Assembly (NCBI GenBank): GCA_017856545.1
Contig: JAFMEV010000006.1
Location: 1-37,074, forward strand
Length of the DNA stretch: 37,074 nt
DNA from: Chitinophagaceae bacterium
Lineage (GTDB): Bacteria > Bacteroidota > Bacteroidia > Chitinophagales > Chitinophagaceae
Direction of reading: 5' to 3'
The translations under genes and the position numbers were made by a program. Of the stretch, positions 23,634 through 32,192 are shown in pieces (the first letter of the stretch is position 1; each line of letters opens with the position of its first letter). The notes beneath the pieces were generated by a model. It had not been told where the DNA came from. It saw only the letters and a program-made list of their open reading frames with translations, and searched no databases.

Positions 23634-25133
23634 ATGTCACTAGGGCAGTCCATGCAACAAAGACAATTACAAAGATTGTCGCCTCAGCAGATTCAATTGA
23701 TGAAATTGTTGCAAATACCGTCTGCTCAAATAGAACAAAGGGTTAAAGAAGAGTTAGAAGAAAATCCAGCTTTAGAACTACATTCAGAATTATTAGATAA
23801 TGAAATAGGAGAGGATACAAATGACGACCTGATCAATGATTTGCAAGAAGAAGAAGCCATTCCGGTAGATGAATATGAAATGAGCAATGAAGAAATAAGT
23901 GAGTATACTTATGACGATGATGGAGAGATTGCAGATTACAAAACCAAGGATGATTATTATCCAGAATTAGATAACGATAAGGTTATTCCTATCAAAGCAG
24001 AACTTAGTTTAAATGATCAACTCATGGATCAGTTAAGCATGTTGGATTTAGAAGAGACTCCCTATAAAATTGCAGAACAAATTATTGGAAGCTTAGATGA
24101 TGATGGCTATTTAAGAAGAGCTTTACAATCTATTGCAGATGACTTGGCTTTTAAACAAAGTATGTGGGTGGAAGAAAAACAAATTGAGGAAGTATTATTA
24201 CTCATACAAAAATTTGAACCCGCTGGTATTGCGGCTAGAAACTTACAAGAATGCTTGTTGATTCAATTAAAAAGAAAACTAGAAGATAACGAAAAGGTGG
24301 ATGTGTTAAAAATGGCGATCACTATTCTTGAAAAGTATTTTGACGAATTTACCAGAAAGCATTACGATAAGATTCAAAAAAGCCTTCATTTAGATGATGC
24401 TACTATGAAAGAAGTGCTACATCAAATTATTGCTTTAAATCCAAAGCCAGGCGCAGATACAGCAGGAAGTAATGAGGCGGAAATGTATATTATCCCTGAT
24501 TTTACAGTGTTAATCAATAATAATAAGCTCGAGCTTTCTTTGAATAGCAGAAACGCACCCCCATTAATTATAAGTGATGATTATAAAATGATGCTGAAAG
24601 AATATGAGGGTAGCAAGAAGCAAGATAAAGCTCAAAAGGAAGCCGTGTTCTTTATCAAACAAAAAATAGATTCAGCAAAATGGTTTATTGAAATGATCTT
24701 ACAAAGACAACAAACCCTTTTGTTAACTATGAATGCGATTATTGAACACCAAGAAGCATTTTTTTTAAGTGGCGACACTACTCAGCTAAAGCCAATGATT
24801 CTTAAAGACATTGCTTCCAAAACCAAATTGGATGTTTCAACGGTGAGCAGGGTAGCAAATAGTAAATATGTGCAAACAGAGTTCGGTACATATTTACTAA
24901 AGTATTTCTTTAGTGAATCTTTGACAACAGATAGTGGAGAAGAAGTAAGCACCAAAGAAGTAAAAGCTATTTTACTTGAATTCATTGAATCGGAAGATAA
25001 GCAAAAGCCTTTAAGTGACGACGAACTAACTTCTTTGCTTCAAGAAAAAGGGTATAATATTGCTAGAAGAACTGTTGCAAAATATAGAGAGTTGTTAAAT
25101 ATTCCTGTTGCCAGATTAAGAAAAGAACTTTAA
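23634..25133 (+). CDS. rpoN: RNA polymerase sigma-54 factor
   Basis: The 499-residue sigma factor directs RNA polymerase to -24/-12 promoters that need AAA+ activators. Region I is the Gln-rich helix pair QSMQQRQLQRLSPQQIQLMKLL followed by EELEENPALE. Region II is strongly acidic (about 50-120). The core-binding domain follows, then the helix-turn-helix (TKLDVSTVSRVANSKYVQTE) and the RpoN box ARRTVAKYRE at 477-486. All regions and normal length are present. No bacterial enhancer-binding protein gene or -24/-12 site was recognised in the window. Confidence 0.97.
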   Translation: MSLGQSMQQRQLQRLSPQQIQLMKLLQIPSAQIEQRVKEELEENPALELHSELLDNEIGEDTNDDLINDLQEEEAIPVDEYEMSNEEISEYTYDDDGEIADYKTKDDYYPELDNDKVIPIKAELSLNDQLMDQLSMLDLEETPYKIAEQIIGSLDDDGYLRRALQSIADDLAFKQSMWVEEKQIEEVLLLIQKFEPAGIAARNLQECLLIQLKRKLEDNEKVDVLKMAITILEKYFDEFTRKHYDKIQKSLHLDDATMKEVLHQIIALNPKPGADTAGSNEAEMYIIPDFTVLINNNKLELSLNSRNAPPLIISDDYKMMLKEYEGSKKQDKAQKEAVFFIKQKIDSAKWFIEMILQRQQTLLLTMNAIIEHQEAFFLSGDTTQLKPMILKDIASKTKLDVSTVSRVANSKYVQTEFGTYLLKYFFSESLTTDSGEEVSTKEVKAILLEFIESEDKQKPLSDDELTSLLQEKGYNIARRTVAKYRELLNIPVARLRKEL

Positions 25134-25150
25134 TCCCTACACCAATATCC

Positions 25151-25789
25151 ATGCAAAATAATACCCCAGCTTTTTTAAAATATATTGGACAATTCATTTC
25201 TTATATTCTACATCCTTTATTTATTCCTACTTTTTTTATGTTATACCTGATTCGGGTACTTCCATACGAATTTGTAGGGATTACAGAATGGCAATTAACT
25301 TTACGTTTATTTAGTGTTTTTTGGTTGACTGCTTTTTTTCCTGCTTTTGCTGTTTTCTTGATGTGGCGTTTGAAATTGAGTGAGAGTATTTTTTTAAGAA
25401 CACAAAAAGAACGCATTATTCCTTATGTAATTACTATGTTCTTTTATTGGTGGATGTATTATTTGAGTAGAAACTTTACAGATCAACCCATTGCATTAAA
25501 GTTCTTCTATTTCGGAATTTTTATTGCAACTGCTATTGGCTTAATCGCTAATAATTTTATTAAAGTAAGTTTGCATACGATGGGAGTAGGGGGTTTATTG
25601 ACCGCAGTAATTATTGTGGGTATGCATTATTCTATGAACAATGCTGTTTGGGTTTTATTGGCAATTATAATCACTGCTGTTGTTACAAGTTCAAGAATGC
25701 TTGTTAGTGATCACACCAAACAAGAATTAATTGCTGGCTTATCCATAGGTGTACTTACACAATTAATGGCTTATTTTTGGGTGATCTAA
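25151..25789 (+). CDS. Polytopic membrane protein with PAP2-like motifs
   Basis: The 212-residue protein has about six hydrophobic segments (near 13-35, 53-72, 90-106, 117-136, 145-178 and 193-212). Between them are fragments that resemble the PAP2 phosphatase signature in order: KERIIPY (87-92), K138-V-S140-L-H142 for the central SxH motif, and SRMLVSDHTKQE (181-192), which fits SRx5Hx3D except that the final residue is Glu. A lipid phosphatase role (for example undecaprenyl diphosphate or phosphatidate) is possible but unproved. It lies 17 bases after rpoN and 15 bases before the RND gene, so it shares their transcript. Confidence 0.65.
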   Translation: MQNNTPAFLKYIGQFISYILHPLFIPTFFMLYLIRVLPYEFVGITEWQLTLRLFSVFWLTAFFPAFAVFLMWRLKLSESIFLRTQKERIIPYVITMFFYWWMYYLSRNFTDQPIALKFFYFGIFIATAIGLIANNFIKVSLHTMGVGGLLTAVIIVGMHYSMNNAVWVLLAIIITAVVTSSRMLVSDHTKQELIAGLSIGVLTQLMAYFWVI

Positions 25790-25804
25790 TTTAATCTATT
25801 TTAT

Positions 25805-28150
25805 ATGTGGTATCGTTTAGGACAGAAAATTTTACAATACAGGCGAACTAGTTTAATACTACTTACTGCTATGACCATTTTTATGGGTTATTTTGCTGTT
25901 CAAGTAAAATTAAGCTACGAGTTTACTAAAGCTATACCAGAAGACAATCCTACATTTGCTATTTATAAAAAATTTGTACACCAATTTGGAGTGGATGGCA
26001 CAACAATGGTGGTAGGCTTTCAAACAAAGGATTTATATACTGTTCGTCATTTCAATGCTTTATATGATTTACAAAAATCTATAAAAACTATACCAGGTGT
26101 TACAGAAGTTTTAGGTGTTCCAAGTGCTTATGCTATTGTAAAGGACACAATAAATTATAGCTTTAAAGGAAATACTATTTTTCATGCGCCTTATAATAAT
26201 GATAGTGCTTTATTATCAGATAAATCAGTTTTTGAATCCCTGCCGTTTTATAAGCATTTATTGTATAATCCAGATAGTAGTTCTTATATCATGGCGATTA
26301 GTTTTATTCCTGACTCCATCAACAGTGGAGCTAGATCAAGAATCATTAACGCACTAGAAACTAAATTAACTACGTTCAAAAAATCTACTCAATTAGATGT
26401 ACATGTAAGTGGGCTTCCTTATATCAGAACCATCATGGCGGATAGAATTAAAAAAGAGATGTTATGGTTTTTAATTGGGTCATTAGTGCTATCAGCCATT
26501 ACATTATTATTGTTTTTCAGATCTATACCGGCTATGTTAATGAGTTTAGCAGTGGTGGCCATGGGTGTGATTTGGAGTCTTGGAACCATGGTATTATTGG
26601 GTCAAAAAATTACCTTGTTAACGGCTTTAATACCACCATTGATTGTGGTAATTGGTATTCCCAATTGTATTTATTTTTTAAATAAATACCATACTTCTTA
26701 TAAAGAAACAGGAGACAAAGAACAAGCACTCATTCAAATGGTGGGTAAAATGGGTATTGTGACCTTGTTTTGTAATATAACTGCAGCCATAGGATTTTTT
26801 GTATTTGCATTAACCAAGAGCCCTTTATTGAAAGAGTTTGGATGGGTGTCTGGAGTGAATATTATGGCTTTGTTTTTCATTAGTTTATTTTTCATACCAC
26901 CTGTTTTGTCCTATTTAGAAGTACCCAAGGCAAAACATGTTAGGTATTTAGACAATAAAATTTTAGAAAAACTTTTAGTAAAAATTGAGCGCTGGACTTT
27001 TGATCATACAAAATGGGTTTTTGGGATTACCATAGTATTAGTAATTGTTTCTTCTTTTGGATTGGTTCAAATTAAGAAAGAAGCTTTTATTGTAGACGAC
27101 TTGCCTAAAAAAGATAAATTGTATACTGATCTTAAATGGTTTGAACAAAATGCGGGTGGCGTTATGCCCTTAGAGATCGTAATTGATAGCAAAAAGAAAA
27201 ATGGTTTAACAAAGAGCTTGAAGCCTTTGGAAAAAATAGATGAATTAGACTATTTCTTACAAGAGCAACCAGAATTGGGAAAATCTTTGGGATTATTGGA
27301 TGGTATTAAGTTTGCTAAACAAGCATTCTATGATGGAGATAGTTTAGCTTATGCAATACCTACTGGAACGGAGATGGCTTTTATTGCACCCTATATTGCA
27401 CCTAAACCTATAGATTCAACAAAGCCAAAATCAGTTACTGCAAAAGGTCCAGAAACCTTATTAAATAAGTTTATTGACAAGGATAAAAAAGCTACCAGAA
27501 TATCTGTAAATATGAAAGATATTGGCAGTGCTAAATTGCCTTTATTCCTTGCCAAGATTGATAGCGTCACTACTGCCTTATTTGATACTACTAAATATCA
27601 TGTTCAAATTACAGGGAGTAGTGTGACCTTCTTAGAAGGAAGTAATTTTATTATCAAAGGTTTAGGCGAATCTATTTTTTGGGCCTTTTTATTAATTGCT
27701 GTTTGCATGATTTTCTTATTTAGATCTTTTCCTATACTAGTGTGTTCTTTGATCCCAAATATCATTCCTTTGTTTATCACTGCTGGCATTATGGGTTGGA
27801 CTGGTGTTGCGTTAAAACCATCTACTGTATTGGTATTTAGTGTCGCTTTGGGTATTGCCATTGATGTAACCATTCGATTTTTGGTAAATTATAAACAAGA
27901 ACTACCACATTTAAATTATCAAGTGAGTAAGACACTTATACAAACCATTAGACATACGGGTATTAGTATTATATATACTTCCTTGGTATTGGTGGCTGGG
28001 TTTATTATTTTCTGTTTCAGTGATTTCGGAGGGACTAAGGCATTAGGATGGCTTACTTCATTAACACTTATTGTTAGCACATTAACTAATTTGGTGCTAT
28101 TGCCAGCCTTGATAAAGACATTCATCAAAGAGAATAAAAAAACCGTCTAG
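25805..28150 (+). CDS. RND-superfamily (MMPL/HAE3-like) transporter
   Basis: The 781-residue inner-membrane protein has the duplicated RND layout: one membrane helix (about 15-35), a periplasmic loop (about 36-215), five helices (about 218-365), then a helix (about 398-418), a second loop (419-620) and five more helices (625-775). The second half carries an acidic residue in its fourth-helix equivalent, D687 in GIAIDVTIRFL, while the pseudo-symmetric position is N287 in GIPNCIYFLNKYH. No membrane-fusion or outer-membrane partner gene is adjacent. A role in exporting lipids or hopanoid-type compounds is only a family-based guess. It is the last gene of the rpoN operon. Confidence 0.88.
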   Translation: MWYRLGQKILQYRRTSLILLTAMTIFMGYFAVQVKLSYEFTKAIPEDNPTFAIYKKFVHQFGVDGTTMVVGFQTKDLYTVRHFNALYDLQKSIKTIPGVTEVLGVPSAYAIVKDTINYSFKGNTIFHAPYNNDSALLSDKSVFESLPFYKHLLYNPDSSSYIMAISFIPDSINSGARSRIINALETKLTTFKKSTQLDVHVSGLPYIRTIMADRIKKEMLWFLIGSLVLSAITLLLFFRSIPAMLMSLAVVAMGVIWSLGTMVLLGQKITLLTALIPPLIVVIGIPNCIYFLNKYHTSYKETGDKEQALIQMVGKMGIVTLFCNITAAIGFFVFALTKSPLLKEFGWVSGVNIMALFFISLFFIPPVLSYLEVPKAKHVRYLDNKILEKLLVKIERWTFDHTKWVFGITIVLVIVSSFGLVQIKKEAFIVDDLPKKDKLYTDLKWFEQNAGGVMPLEIVIDSKKKNGLTKSLKPLEKIDELDYFLQEQPELGKSLGLLDGIKFAKQAFYDGDSLAYAIPTGTEMAFIAPYIAPKPIDSTKPKSVTAKGPETLLNKFIDKDKKATRISVNMKDIGSAKLPLFLAKIDSVTTALFDTTKYHVQITGSSVTFLEGSNFIIKGLGESIFWAFLLIAVCMIFLFRSFPILVCSLIPNIIPLFITAGIMGWTGVALKPSTVLVFSVALGIAIDVTIRFLVNYKQELPHLNYQVSKTLIQTIRHTGISIIYTSLVLVAGFIIFCFSDFGGTKALGWLTSLTLIVSTLTNLVLLPALIKTFIKENKKTV

Positions 28151-28166
28151 TTAAGACGGTTTTTTT
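28136..28166. terminator. Bidirectional intrinsic terminator
   Basis: AAAAAAACCGTCT (28136-28148) and AGACGGTTTTTTT (28154-28166) pair perfectly around AGTTA. The RND gene's TAG stop lies inside the 5' arm and loop. T tracts exist on both strands, so it can also end the convergent TlpA-like transcript, whose stop is 16 bases away. Confidence 0.92.
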
Positions 28167-28181
28167 AAAGTGTTACACTAT

Positions 28182-29318
28182 TTATTTTAATAGGGTTTCT
28201 AATGTATTTCCCAACGCTGGGCCTCTTAAATCTTTTGCAATAATTTTTCCAGTTGGATCTAATAAAACATTAAAAGGAATTCCTTCAATTTGGTAGGCGC
28301 CTACCACAATACTTTCCCATTTTTTTAAATCACTGATATGTTGCCAGTTTAATTTATCTGATTTTATCGCTTCTATCCAATTAGCTTTGTCATCATCTAA
28401 TGAAACACCTAAAACAGTAAAATTTTTGTTTTTATACTTTTCAAAGTTGGCTACCACATTGGGATTTTCACCTCTACAAGGGCCGCACCAACTAGCCCAA
28501 AAATCTACTAATACAAACTTGCCTTTTAAGCTACTTAAAGTAATAATTTTTCCATCCATATCTTGTAAAGCAATTTCTGGTGCCATTTGACCCACTTCAA
28601 TGGGACTAGCATTAGTATTAGCTTGAACCTGAGAACTTAAAGTGGTAACAAAATCAATTAATATGTTTGCTTTTGTTTTTTCTGCAGCCAATTTAGCCAT
28701 AGCCAATACTTGATTAGCTTCCATAGATCTTATACTTAATCCTAATGCATAATATAAAAAAGCTGGATTCGTTTCTGTTGTTACCGTTTTTTCAATAAAC
28801 TGATTTAACTGACTGATTTTATCTGTCTTTTGTTTTTGTAGCCAGAAGATCGTGCTATCTTTTCCTTTTTGATTTTGTAATGCGTCTAAGTTATATAAGG
28901 TGGCAAAAATAGAAGAGTCTTTTTGTCTATATTCTTTTAAGAATTTTAATAAACCTTCGCTTGTTTTTGATCCCTTTATTTGATAACTATTATAATCATT
29001 CGCATCTGCATTTATTTGAATATTCTCCACATCGTTTATAAATAGAATTTCTAAGTCTTTTTCTGTTGCTATTCTATAAATACCTTCTTCTTTTGCAATG
29101 AAGTCAAAACTGTATTTACCATCTTCTTTCAAGCTTGTTGAATCAAGTGTGATGATAGGCTTACCACCGTAGGGGATTTCTTGTAAAAGCAGTTTTTCAC
29201 CAGTTGCACTTTTAATCGTACCAGCAACATTGTATCTTATTTCTTGATTTTTTTGACCACAACTATTTAATAAAAATAAAGTGATCAAGAAGCTGAGTTG
29301 AAGTAATATATTTTTCAT
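28182..29318 (-). CDS. TlpA-like thiol-disulfide oxidoreductase lipoprotein with DUF4369-type N-terminus
   Basis: The 378-residue lipoprotein has lipobox LNSC (C20), a beta-rich N-terminal domain (about 28-115) of the DUF4369 type (VAGTIKSATGEKLLLQE, GIYRIATEKDLEILFIN), a helical middle part, and a thioredoxin-fold domain (about 240-378). The redox motif is WCGPC with C278 and C281 in LVDFWASWCGPCRGENP. The cis-proline loop is GIPFNVLLD. It should reduce or isomerise disulfides, or support cytochrome maturation, outside the cytoplasm. It follows gatB by seven bases, an operon partner with no evident functional link. Confidence 0.9.
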   Translation of the reverse strand: MKNILLQLSFLITLFLLNSCGQKNQEIRYNVAGTIKSATGEKLLLQEIPYGGKPIITLDSTSLKEDGKYSFDFIAKEEGIYRIATEKDLEILFINDVENIQINADANDYNSYQIKGSKTSEGLLKFLKEYRQKDSSIFATLYNLDALQNQKGKDSTIFWLQKQKTDKISQLNQFIEKTVTTETNPAFLYYALGLSIRSMEANQVLAMAKLAAEKTKANILIDFVTTLSSQVQANTNASPIEVGQMAPEIALQDMDGKIITLSSLKGKFVLVDFWASWCGPCRGENPNVVANFEKYKNKNFTVLGVSLDDDKANWIEAIKSDKLNWQHISDLKKWESIVVGAYQIEGIPFNVLLDPTGKIIAKDLRGPALGNTLETLLK

Positions 29319-29325
29319 AGTTTAA

Positions 29326-30768
29326 TTATACTAATTTTTCTTCTAAAATTTGAGTTGTTTTTTTCGGATCTGCTTGTCCTTTACTTATTTTTTTAACTTC
29401 TCCAATAAATACACCCATTAATCCTTTTTTCCCATTCTTATATGCTGCTACTTTTTCTGGGTGGGCATTTAAAACCTGTTCTACCCATTGATTAATAGCA
29501 TCAGTGGAATTATTCTGTATAAGCTGCTGCTCTTGTGCAAATTGTAATGCTGACTTATTCGTACCGACTATTCCTTTAAAAACCTTTCCTGTTGCATTAG
29601 CAAAACTTAATTGATTAGATTCAACCAAGTTGAGTATTTCATTTAATTGAATAAATGATGTATTCAATTGTGTATAGGTCAGTCCTGTTTCATTTAGGTA
29701 TTCTCTGATTGGCCCCAAAATCCAATTCACTACAGACTTGTAATGTGAAGTAGTTTGTATCCAATTCGAAAAAAACGCTGCTTCCTCTTTATTTTCAGTA
29801 ATTTGTTCAATATCGTAATCTGATAAACCTAGCGTATTTTTCCATTCCTTTTTTAATTGGTTTGGCAAAGCTGGAATACTTGCTTTAATGGTATTGATAT
29901 ATCCTTCTGTTAGCTGAAAGGGTGCAAGGTCAGGATCTGGGAAATATCGATAATCATTAGCATCTTCTTTATCTCTGATAGCAAATGTTGTATCGTTATT
30001 GGCATCAAAACTTCTGGTTTGTTGAATTATGGTTTCACCTGCTTCTACTAATGCAGTTAATCTTTCAATTTCAAACTCTATAGCTTTTTTAATATTTCTA
30101 ATAGAATTTAAATTCTTTACCTCAACTTTGGTACCCAAAGTATTTGTCCCCATTGGCCTTATAGAAATATTGGCATCGCATCTTAAACTTCCTTCTTCCA
30201 TATTACCATCACAAATACCCAACCATCTTACCAGTTTTCTCACTTCAGTTACATATTGGAAAGCTTCTTCTGCAGAATGTATGCATGGTTCTGTAACTAT
30301 TTCTATCAAAGCTGTTCCTGCTCTATTTAAATCTATACAGGTATCTGTAGGAGAGATGTCATGAATACTTTTACCAGCATCTTCTTCTAAATGAATTCGA
30401 TTTAATTGTACATAAGAACTTTGACCATTTAATTGTATGGCTACTTTTCCACCCACACATATTGGTGTTGTATGTTGTGATATTTGATAACCTTTTGGTA
30501 AGTCTGGGTAGAAATAATTTTTTCTAGCAAAATAATTATTTTCTTCAATGGTAGATTCACAAGCAATACCCATCTTTATGGCATACTCTACTGCTTTTTT
30601 ATTGGTCTTTGGAAGGGTGCCTGGATGACCCATTGTAATCGGGCTGATATGTGTATTTGGCGCTGCTCCAAAACGAGTCGCATCTCCGCAAAATAATTTG
30701 CTATTAGTAGCCAATTGAGCATGTATCTCTAGTCCAATTACAGCTTCATATTTGTTTGCCTCTACCAT
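29326..30768 (-). CDS. gatB: Asp-tRNA(Asn)/Glu-tRNA(Gln) amidotransferase subunit B
   Basis: GatB (480 residues) is the kinase and tRNA-binding subunit of the GatCAB enzyme that converts mischarged Glu-tRNA(Gln) or Asp-tRNA(Asn) to the amide. The start YEAVIGLEIHAQLATNSKLFC, GHPGTLPKTNKKAVE, the DLNRAGTALIEIVTEP motif (about 146-161), GNMEEGSLRCDANIS and KDEDANDYRYFPDPDL-like segments are all typical. The C-terminal YqeY-like tail domain (about 330-480) ends KGQADPKKTTQILEEKL. Length is normal. gatA and gatC are not in the window. A -7 element ends only four bases before the ATG. Confidence 0.97.
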   Translation of the reverse strand: MVEANKYEAVIGLEIHAQLATNSKLFCGDATRFGAAPNTHISPITMGHPGTLPKTNKKAVEYAIKMGIACESTIEENNYFARKNYFYPDLPKGYQISQHTTPICVGGKVAIQLNGQSSYVQLNRIHLEEDAGKSIHDISPTDTCIDLNRAGTALIEIVTEPCIHSAEEAFQYVTEVRKLVRWLGICDGNMEEGSLRCDANISIRPMGTNTLGTKVEVKNLNSIRNIKKAIEFEIERLTALVEAGETIIQQTRSFDANNDTTFAIRDKEDANDYRYFPDPDLAPFQLTEGYINTIKASIPALPNQLKKEWKNTLGLSDYDIEQITENKEEAAFFSNWIQTTSHYKSVVNWILGPIREYLNETGLTYTQLNTSFIQLNEILNLVESNQLSFANATGKVFKGIVGTNKSALQFAQEQQLIQNNSTDAINQWVEQVLNAHPEKVAAYKNGKKGLMGVFIGEVKKISKGQADPKKTTQILEEKLV

Positions 30769-30772
30769 AGTA

Positions 30773-30780
30773 CAAAAGTA
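30773..30780 (-). promoter_or_regulatory. -7 promoter element of gatB
   Basis: The minus strand reads TACTTTTG (TAnnTTTG), ending four bases before the gatB ATG at 30768. If used, the mRNA would be leaderless or nearly so. Confidence 0.45.
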
Positions 30781-30802
30781 CTAATTTAAAAGCCTATGGC
30801 AT

Positions 30803-30833
30803 AAAAAAGCCCCTCCAAATACATGGAGAGGCT
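30803..30833 (-). terminator. Intrinsic terminator of the plug/PDZ gene
   Basis: Read on the minus strand, AGCCTCTCCA (30833-30824) pairs with TGGAGGGGCT (30817-30808) around a six-base loop with one U-G pair, followed by six T. It lies 22 bases after the stop of the PDZ gene and just upstream of gatB. Confidence 0.88.
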
Positions 30834-30855
30834 AAGTATATCAGAACCATTTTAA

Positions 30856-32031
30856 CTATAAATCTGCAGAATTGATCTTTTTAGGGATTTTTACTTCAAT
30901 TGTTTTTACTTCTTTATTTCGCATGATGCTCAACTTTAAAGTTTGTCCTGCATCAAAATATTGCCACTTAATATCATTCACTTCCTTCACTTCGTGTTTA
31001 TCAATACTGGTAATGATATCGCCAATTTTTAAACCAGCTTTAGAAGCTGGAGATGCTTCATTTACAGCAGTGATTTTCACTCCATTCCCTTCTTCTAAAT
31101 CTTCAATAGAGATACCTAATTTTGGCTTCTTGGTATTCACATAAATCTCTTCTAAGTTTGGCAAGTTTGGAAGGGCAAATCCTTTTCTAAAATTTTTATT
31201 AAAATCTTTATTGAAGTTTTGATTGAAATTGTCTGGTACAAATTCATAAGCTTCAGTTATTGCTTCCATTTTATTTTTTGCTAAAACAATTTCTTTTTTA
31301 TTTTTTTTGCCATCTCTTAAATACTCAATGGTTACTTTATCACCTTCTTTGTATTTACCAATAGCAGCATATAAATCAGATTGTTTTTTAATAGGGTCTT
31401 TATTTACTTGAGTAATAATATCATCTTCTGCTAATCCAGCCTTTGCAGCGGGGCTCTCTGGGCTTACTTCCACTACCAAGGCACCCTCTGAAGAAGTTTC
31501 AGTAGATACACCAAGAAAGGCTTTATTCATTGGAGCTGGAGGAGCTTCAGGAGCTAGTGGATCCAACATCACTCCCATTAAAGGGCTTGAATTCTGTCCA
31601 CCCAATACATTAATTCTTTTTATTTTCTTCAATCTTGGATCTCTTGGATCTACTTTTTCGCCGTTCAACATTACTTGATCACCATCCACTGTTATAGACA
31701 AATTGGTCGTATCTATTTCAAAACCCACTATTGTTTTACCCATTTTATTGGTTGGTTTAGAAGATGATTTAGTGGTAATTTCAATTACGCCATTTTCTCC
31801 TTTTTCTCCATATATAACTTTTGCTGACGCACCTTTTAAAACATTCATTGATTGAATATCGTTTGGAGACAATTCATTCATGTCTTTATTTGGGGTAATT
31901 ACTCCATCAATCACAACCAATGGTTTATTTGCAGAGTCCTTACTACTTTTCTTTATCACCACTACTTCTTGTGCTTGTGTTGCAAGGGCAGTTGTAGTAA
32001 AGAAAACCATCCCTAAAAAAATCTTTTTCAT
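30856..32031 (-). CDS. Secreted protein with a TonB-receptor plug-like domain and two PDZ domains
   Basis: The 391-residue protein has a signal peptide (MKKIFLGMVFFTTTALATQAQ). Residues 37-88 look like part of a TonB-dependent receptor plug of the SusC type: PLVVIDGVI, LSPNDIQSMNVLKGASAKVI and YGEKGENGVIEITTK. No beta-barrel follows. PDZ1 (about 171-252, FLGVSTETSSEGALVVEVSPESPAAKAGL) and PDZ2 (about 302-384, KPKLGISIEDLEEGNGVKI, SPASKAGLKIGDIITSID) are joined by a repetitive Asn/Phe linker at 267-286 (FNQNFNKDFNKNF). No protease motif is present. An adaptor role at the periplasmic face of the outer membrane is inference. It is a single-gene unit with its own promoter and terminator. Confidence 0.85.
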   Translation of the reverse strand: MKKIFLGMVFFTTTALATQAQEVVVIKKSSKDSANKPLVVIDGVITPNKDMNELSPNDIQSMNVLKGASAKVIYGEKGENGVIEITTKSSSKPTNKMGKTIVGFEIDTTNLSITVDGDQVMLNGEKVDPRDPRLKKIKRINVLGGQNSSPLMGVMLDPLAPEAPPAPMNKAFLGVSTETSSEGALVVEVSPESPAAKAGLAEDDIITQVNKDPIKKQSDLYAAIGKYKEGDKVTIEYLRDGKKNKKEIVLAKNKMEAITEAYEFVPDNFNQNFNKDFNKNFRKGFALPNLPNLEEIYVNTKKPKLGISIEDLEEGNGVKITAVNEASPASKAGLKIGDIITSIDKHEVKEVNDIKWQYFDAGQTLKLSIMRNKEVKTIEVKIPKKINSADL

Positions 32032-32065
32032 AAAGTTTATTTTAAATACGAAATATTTTGTAGAT

Positions 32066-32098
32066 CAAAAATAAGGAAAAATTTAATCTACGAAACAA
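32066..32098 (-). promoter_or_regulatory. Promoter of the plug/PDZ gene
   Basis: The minus strand has TTG at 32098-32096 and TATTTTTG at 32073-32066 with a 22-base spacer, matching the Bacteroidota -33/-7 pattern. The -7 box ends 34 bases before the ATG at 32031. The alaS promoter has the same spacing. Confidence 0.6.
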
Positions 32099-32117
32099 TT
32101 CGCAAATGTTAAATTTT

Positions 32118-32160
32118 TATAAAAAATAAACCCTTAGCCGTTTTCGGTGCTAAGGGTTTG
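32118..32160 (-). terminator. Intrinsic terminator of alaS
   Basis: AAACCCTTAGC (32128-32138) pairs perfectly with GCTAAGGGTTT (32149-32159), with a small inner CG/CG pairing around TTTT. Read on the minus strand the stem is followed by a T-rich stretch (TTTATTTTTTAT). It lies 33 bases after the alaS stop. Confidence 0.8.
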
Positions 32161-32192
32161 ATTATGAAGCTTTTAATGCTATTTTGATCTTA

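Noticed and set aside
22423-28150. DegT-aminotransferase region as an O-antigen or capsule cluster
   Set aside because: No glycosyltransferase, nucleotide-sugar or flippase gene is nearby; the partners are rpoN and membrane proteins.
30029-30364. 111-codon open frame opposite gatB
   Set aside because: It is a shadow of the conserved gatB reading frame, with no independent support.
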